Assembly: GCA_016806645.1 (NCBI GenBank)
Contig: JACSYO010000066.1
Coordinates: forward strand, 1-64,000
From: Ophiodon elongatus
Lineage: Eukaryota > Chordata > Actinopteri > Perciformes > Hexagrammidae
Reading direction: 5' to 3'
DNA length: 64,000 nt
Made by a program: the position numbers and the translations under genes. Positions 63,664 to 64,000 of this stretch are shown here, piece by piece; within the stretch, counting starts at the first letter, position 1; each line of letters opens with the position of its first letter. The notes beneath the pieces are model-generated. The model was not told the origin of the DNA. It was given only the letters and a program-made list of their open reading frames with translations, and made no database searches.

Positions 63664-64000
63664 CTTAGTGACTTTGGTTGCACCTTCATTCCAAATAACA
63701 TAGCCCTAGATGGATCTTTCACTAAGGCCTTAGACGGTCTGAGAGCAATGTCCCATGATTTGGCAGAACACTCAGGAAGAGAAACCCCCCTGAACGATTG
63801 TCTAAATGGTATATTCGGTAAGTGGAAAGGTGTAATCATATCCGTGTTCCTCTCCATAGTTATGGCGATAGTAGTGATGGCCTTATGTGGATGCTGCTGC
63901 ATCCCCTGTATTAGACAGTTATGCCTGAAGTGTATCACCACAGCAGTGGACTCTAAATTGCCCCCGTCATATCAAATGGCTTTGTTAGCAGAGGAGGTAC
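63664..64000 (+). pseudogene. Endogenous retrovirus env fragment (transmembrane subunit), runs off the edge
   Basis: An open frame after a stop at 63661-63663 reads to the window end. It has a TFIPNN block with one preceding Cys, where env TM subunits usually have a Cys pair in a CX6CC motif. An FGKWKG pre-membrane motif follows, then a hydrophobic membrane segment at about 63832-63900 with a Cys cluster, and a short cytoplasmic tail containing a PPSY motif. No surface subunit is recognisable upstream, so this is a 5'-truncated remnant. Whether it belongs to the same virus family as the solo LTR is unknown. Confidence 0.8.

Overview
The window is vertebrate nuclear DNA, almost certainly from a teleost fish. 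It has small exons with GT-AG introns, long (TG)n and (AT)n microsatellites, L2/Maui-type and other APE-type LINEs, tRNA-derived fish SINEs, hAT and Harbinger-type MITEs and Ty3/gypsy remnants. A percomorph is likely from the repeat types, but this is inference. There are no bacterial genes, CRISPR arrays or classical RNA genes.

Three host genes could be assembled exon by exon with matching splice phases. (1) The 3' end of an itprid1-like gene (IP3-receptor-interacting domain family), + strand, has four exons between 5248 and 19245 coding for 192 residues and a stop. (2) ppp1r17 (G-substrate, a protein-phosphatase inhibitor phosphorylated by cGMP-dependent kinase), + strand, has three coding exons at 23603-27806 giving 96 residues. 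(3) pde1c (Ca2+/calmodulin-dependent cyclic-nucleotide phosphodiesterase 1C), - strand, has fourteen exons between 58004 and 30939 covering 623 residues, with the whole catalytic domain and the C-terminus. Its first exon or exons lie beyond the right edge. The order and orientation ITPRID1(+) PPP1R17(+) PDE1C(-) is the arrangement I recall for human 7p14.3, so this is a conserved syntenic block. ppp1r17 and pde1c converge tail to tail about 3.1 kb apart and act on the same cGMP pathway.

Layout: 1-5.2 kb holds a gypsy integrase remnant, a LINE scrap and AT-rich intron. 5.2-19.3 kb is itprid1, whose introns carry a degenerate L2, a 3.3 kb non-coding repeat ending in a hairpin minisatellite, a minus-strand LINE, and a nearly full-length but broken L2 with a 30-bp in-frame tandem expansion. 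19.3-23 kb is intergenic, with a hAT element inserted inside a palindrome. 23-27.8 kb is ppp1r17. 27.8-30.9 kb is intergenic, with a solo LTR, gypsy pol debris and a Harbinger-type MITE. 30.9-58 kb is pde1c, whose introns are loaded with nested LINE, SINE, LTR and MITE insertions. 58-64 kb is upstream pde1c intron or flank with a second copy of the hairpin-minisatellite repeat, a 912-bp solo LTR with a perfect 4-bp duplication, and an endogenous retrovirus env fragment running off the edge.

The strongest second-look items are: UG-rich repeats against or near 3' splice sites in all three genes; a GC-AG intron and a transposon end two bases from an exon in pde1c; a single kinase-site repeat in ppp1r17; matched 30-bp in-frame expansions in two L2 copies; an unclassified non-coding repeat with a hairpin array at its end; and several insertions datable by nesting and target-site duplications.
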